IMG/VR virus record: IMGVR_UViG_3300025646_000383
Location: 1 to 23,443 of that record
DNA from: a virus
Direction: 5' to 3' (one strand)
DNA length: 23,443 bases
The notes under the pieces are model-generated. The model was not told where the DNA came from. It worked only from the letters and a program-made list of their open reading frames with translations, and ran no database searches. Position 1 is the first letter of the stretch, and each line of letters opens with the position of its first letter. Positions 21,738 to 23,443 of the stretch are shown one piece after another. The translations under genes and the position numbers were made by a program.

Positions 21738-22661
21738 ATGGTAAATCATTTACTAGTAACACTAGTGGATTCTGTCTTAGGTAAAGGCAAACAAACATCC
21801 AGGGGTAATTATGCTTACCACTGTCCTTTTTGTAAACACCACAAACCAAAAATGGAGGTAAATTTTACAGAAAATAAAAAGGGACATAATCCTTGGCATT
21901 GTTGGGTGTGTAACACCCGAGGAAAAACTATTCCTAACTTATTTAAAAAAGTAGAAGCATACGATAAAATTGAAGATGCTAAACGATTAATCCCCCAGGG
22001 TTCATTTGTTGAGGAGGTTGTAGTACATAACGATTTAGTCCTCCCTAAAGAATTTACTCCATTCATAGACAAACCCTCCAGCTTAATGGCTAAACATGCT
22101 CTAGCTTATTTAAAGCGTAGAGGTGTTACTACAGAAGATATGATTAAATATCATATGGGTTATTGTGAGGATGGAGAATATAAAAACATGATTGTTATTC
22201 CTTCATACGATGCTAATGGTAATCTTAATTATTTTACAGCTCGTAGCTTTGAAAAACAACCATTTAGAAAGTACAAAAATCCATCAGTATCTCGCGATAT
22301 TATACCATTTGAAATGTTTATAAATTGGAATAGCCCGTTGATATTGTGCGAAGGACCATTTGATGCCATAGCCATCAAACGTAATGCTATCCCGCTTTTA
22401 GGAAAAAATATACAAACAAACCTAATGAAGAAAATTGTTTCTTCTAAGGTTGAAAAAATATACATAGCACTTGATAGTGATGCTATTAAGTCTGCTCTTA
22501 ATTTTTGTGAAAGGTTTATGAATGAGGGTAAAGAGGTTCATTTATTAGAAATGAACGATAAAGACCCTGGAGAATTAGGATTCGAACGTTTCACCGAACT
22601 CATACAAAAGTCTACTCCCTTAACATTATCTGGACTTTTGGCTCGAAAATTAGCTCTATGA
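21738..22661 (+). CDS. DnaG-type DNA primase
   Basis: The 307-residue protein has an N-terminal zinc ribbon: Cys29-x2-Cys32 (YHCPFCKHHKPKMEV) and Cys55-x2-Cys58 with His54 (WHCWVCNTRGKTI), typical of DnaG/gp61-like primases. A helical linker follows, then the RNA polymerase-like core (AYLKRRGVTTEDMIKYHMGY, MIVIPSYDANGNLNYFTAR) and a TOPRIM segment. The TOPRIM glutamate is near residue 204 in LILCEGPFDAIAIKR, and the DxD-like IYIALDSDAIKSA near 244 supplies acidic metal ligands. Length is close to T4 gp61 (342). Role: RNA primer synthesis for lagging-strand replication with the phage helicase, not in this window. It overlaps the next gene by ATGA. Confidence 0.9.
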   Translation: MVNHLLVTLVDSVLGKGKQTSRGNYAYHCPFCKHHKPKMEVNFTENKKGHNPWHCWVCNTRGKTIPNLFKKVEAYDKIEDAKRLIPQGSFVEEVVVHNDLVLPKEFTPFIDKPSSLMAKHALAYLKRRGVTTEDMIKYHMGYCEDGEYKNMIVIPSYDANGNLNYFTARSFEKQPFRKYKNPSVSRDIIPFEMFINWNSPLILCEGPFDAIAIKRNAIPLLGKNIQTNLMKKIVSSKVEKIYIALDSDAIKSALNFCERFMNEGKEVHLLEMNDKDPGELGFERFTELIQKSTPLTLSGLLARKLAL

Positions 22662-23422
22662 CACAAATTAAAAAAGCATACGGTCGCATTTTGGAAATAT
22701 CTGACGACCACAAACAAATCACCCTCCCAGATGGAAGATATTACCGTAGAAATGGTGAATATTATCCTTCAGTAACTTACGTACTTAGTCATTACCCAAA
22801 AGGTAAATTTTTTGAAGACTGGCTCAAAAAAGTAGGATATTCAGCAGATTATATTGTTAAAAAAGCATCTGAAGAAGGTACACAAGTACACGAAATGATT
22901 GAAGCTTACCTTAAAGGTGAAGAATTAAAATTTTTAGAACATGGGCGTCCTATGTACGATCCTAATATATGGGAAATGTTCTTACGTTTTGTTGATTTTT
23001 GGGAAGAATACAATCCAACACTAATTGAAGCAGAAGTCCACTTATTCTCAGATGAATTAAAAATAGCAGGTACTTGTGATATGGTTTGTGAAATTGATGG
23101 TGAATTATGGATTGTAGATTTTAAAACATCTAATTATCTTCAAACAACATACGATTTACAAACAGCAATTTATGCTAAATGTTTTGAGGAATGTTATGGT
23201 AAAAAAGTAAATCGTACTGGGGTATTGTGGTTAAAATCTTCTAAAAGAAAGGCTGCAAAAGGTAAAATGCAAGGTAAAGGATGGGAAATGTATGAATCAT
23301 CTCGCACCCAAGAAGAAAACCTAGACATTTATAGAGCAGTTCGTAAATTATTTGATTTAGAAAACCCAAACCACAAACCAGCATTTACTGAATTCCGTAC
23401 CACAGCTAAAAGAGATTTGTAA
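22658..23422 (+). CDS. RecB/Cas4-type PD-(D/E)XK nuclease
   Basis: The 254-residue protein has the ordered motifs of RecB-like PD-(D/E)XK exonucleases. A GTQVHEMIEAYLKGEEL helix carries the motif-I His78; acidic residues follow in IEAEVHLF (Glu124/126). GTCDMV contains Asp141, WIVDFKTS contains Asp154 and Lys156, and the YDLQTAIYAKCF helix contains Gln168 and Tyr172 of the QxxxY motif. There is no iron-sulfur cysteine cluster of the Cas4 type. Enzymes of this group resect or degrade DNA ends in recombination and repair. It is coupled to the primase by an ATGA overlap and ends just before a TATTTATA motif. Complete within the window. Confidence 0.85.
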   Translation: MTQIKKAYGRILEISDDHKQITLPDGRYYRRNGEYYPSVTYVLSHYPKGKFFEDWLKKVGYSADYIVKKASEEGTQVHEMIEAYLKGEELKFLEHGRPMYDPNIWEMFLRFVDFWEEYNPTLIEAEVHLFSDELKIAGTCDMVCEIDGELWIVDFKTSNYLQTTYDLQTAIYAKCFEECYGKKVNRTGVLWLKSSKRKAAKGKMQGKGWEMYESSRTQEENLDIYRAVRKLFDLENPNHKPAFTEFRTTAKRDL

Positions 23423-23430
23423 TATTTATA
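23423..23430 (+). promoter_or_regulatory. Exact TATTTATA motif after the RecB-like gene
   Basis: In the context GTAATATTTATAACAAATAC, beginning immediately after the stop at 23420-23422. It is the only noncoding signal at the window end and probably precedes a gene beyond it. Confidence 0.5.
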
Positions 23431-23443
23431 ACAAATACTTTGC

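Overview
The window looks like part of the genome of a tailed phage with a contractile (T4-type) tail. All supported genes lie on the plus strand, are tightly packed and often overlap by 1-4 bases (TAATG or ATGA junctions). The DNA is AT-rich. Almost no gene has a purine-rich Shine-Dalgarno sequence before its start. This fits a Bacteroidota-type host that does not rely on Shine-Dalgarno pairing, but the host is inferred, not shown. I see no integrase, transposase, CRISPR array or 16S/23S gene.

Layout. (1) 1-565: the end of an unknown gene and a small beta-rich protein. (2) 585-1810: a DUF932-family gene bracketed by two strong hairpins, a 51-residue protein gene and a tRNA-Leu(UAG) with a very short variable loop. 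(3) 1837-4214: small accessory genes, comprising a YkuK-like RNase H-fold protein, two possible mini-ORFs, a helical protein, a coiled-coil protein, an HD-domain phosphohydrolase and a membrane-anchored protein. (4) 4211-5294: a late-type phage sigma factor and a small helical protein. (5) 5294-21259: a 16 kb virion module with a gp5-like central spike/hub protein, gp25, gp6, a probable gp7/gpI-equivalent wedge protein, several large beta-rich tail or baseplate proteins and three tandem paralogues. (6) 21265-23422: a SegE-type GIY-YIG nuclease, a DnaG-type primase and a RecB/Cas4-type PD-(D/E)XK nuclease, which open a DNA replication/processing block.

The strongest unexplained signal is a repeated 8-mer, TATTTATA or a close variant. 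It sits in nearly every real intergenic gap, usually 4-20 bases before a start codon, and is mostly absent from coding sequence. It is the exact reverse complement of the T4 late promoter TATAAATA, yet precedes genes that run the opposite way to what that would predict. With a late sigma factor encoded in the same window, it is a good candidate for this phage's late promoter or for a start-associated translation signal.

How the genes may work together: the sigma factor would redirect host RNA polymerase to the TATTTATA sites and switch on the baseplate/tail genes. The gp5, gp25, gp6 and gp7-like proteins build the hub and wedges, and the downstream beta-rich proteins probably decorate the baseplate or form fibres. 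The primase and nuclease belong to replication and recombination. Accessory genes such as DUF932 use CGN arginine and TTG leucine codons, while the virion genes use AGA and TTA, so the window mixes at least two codon-usage classes.
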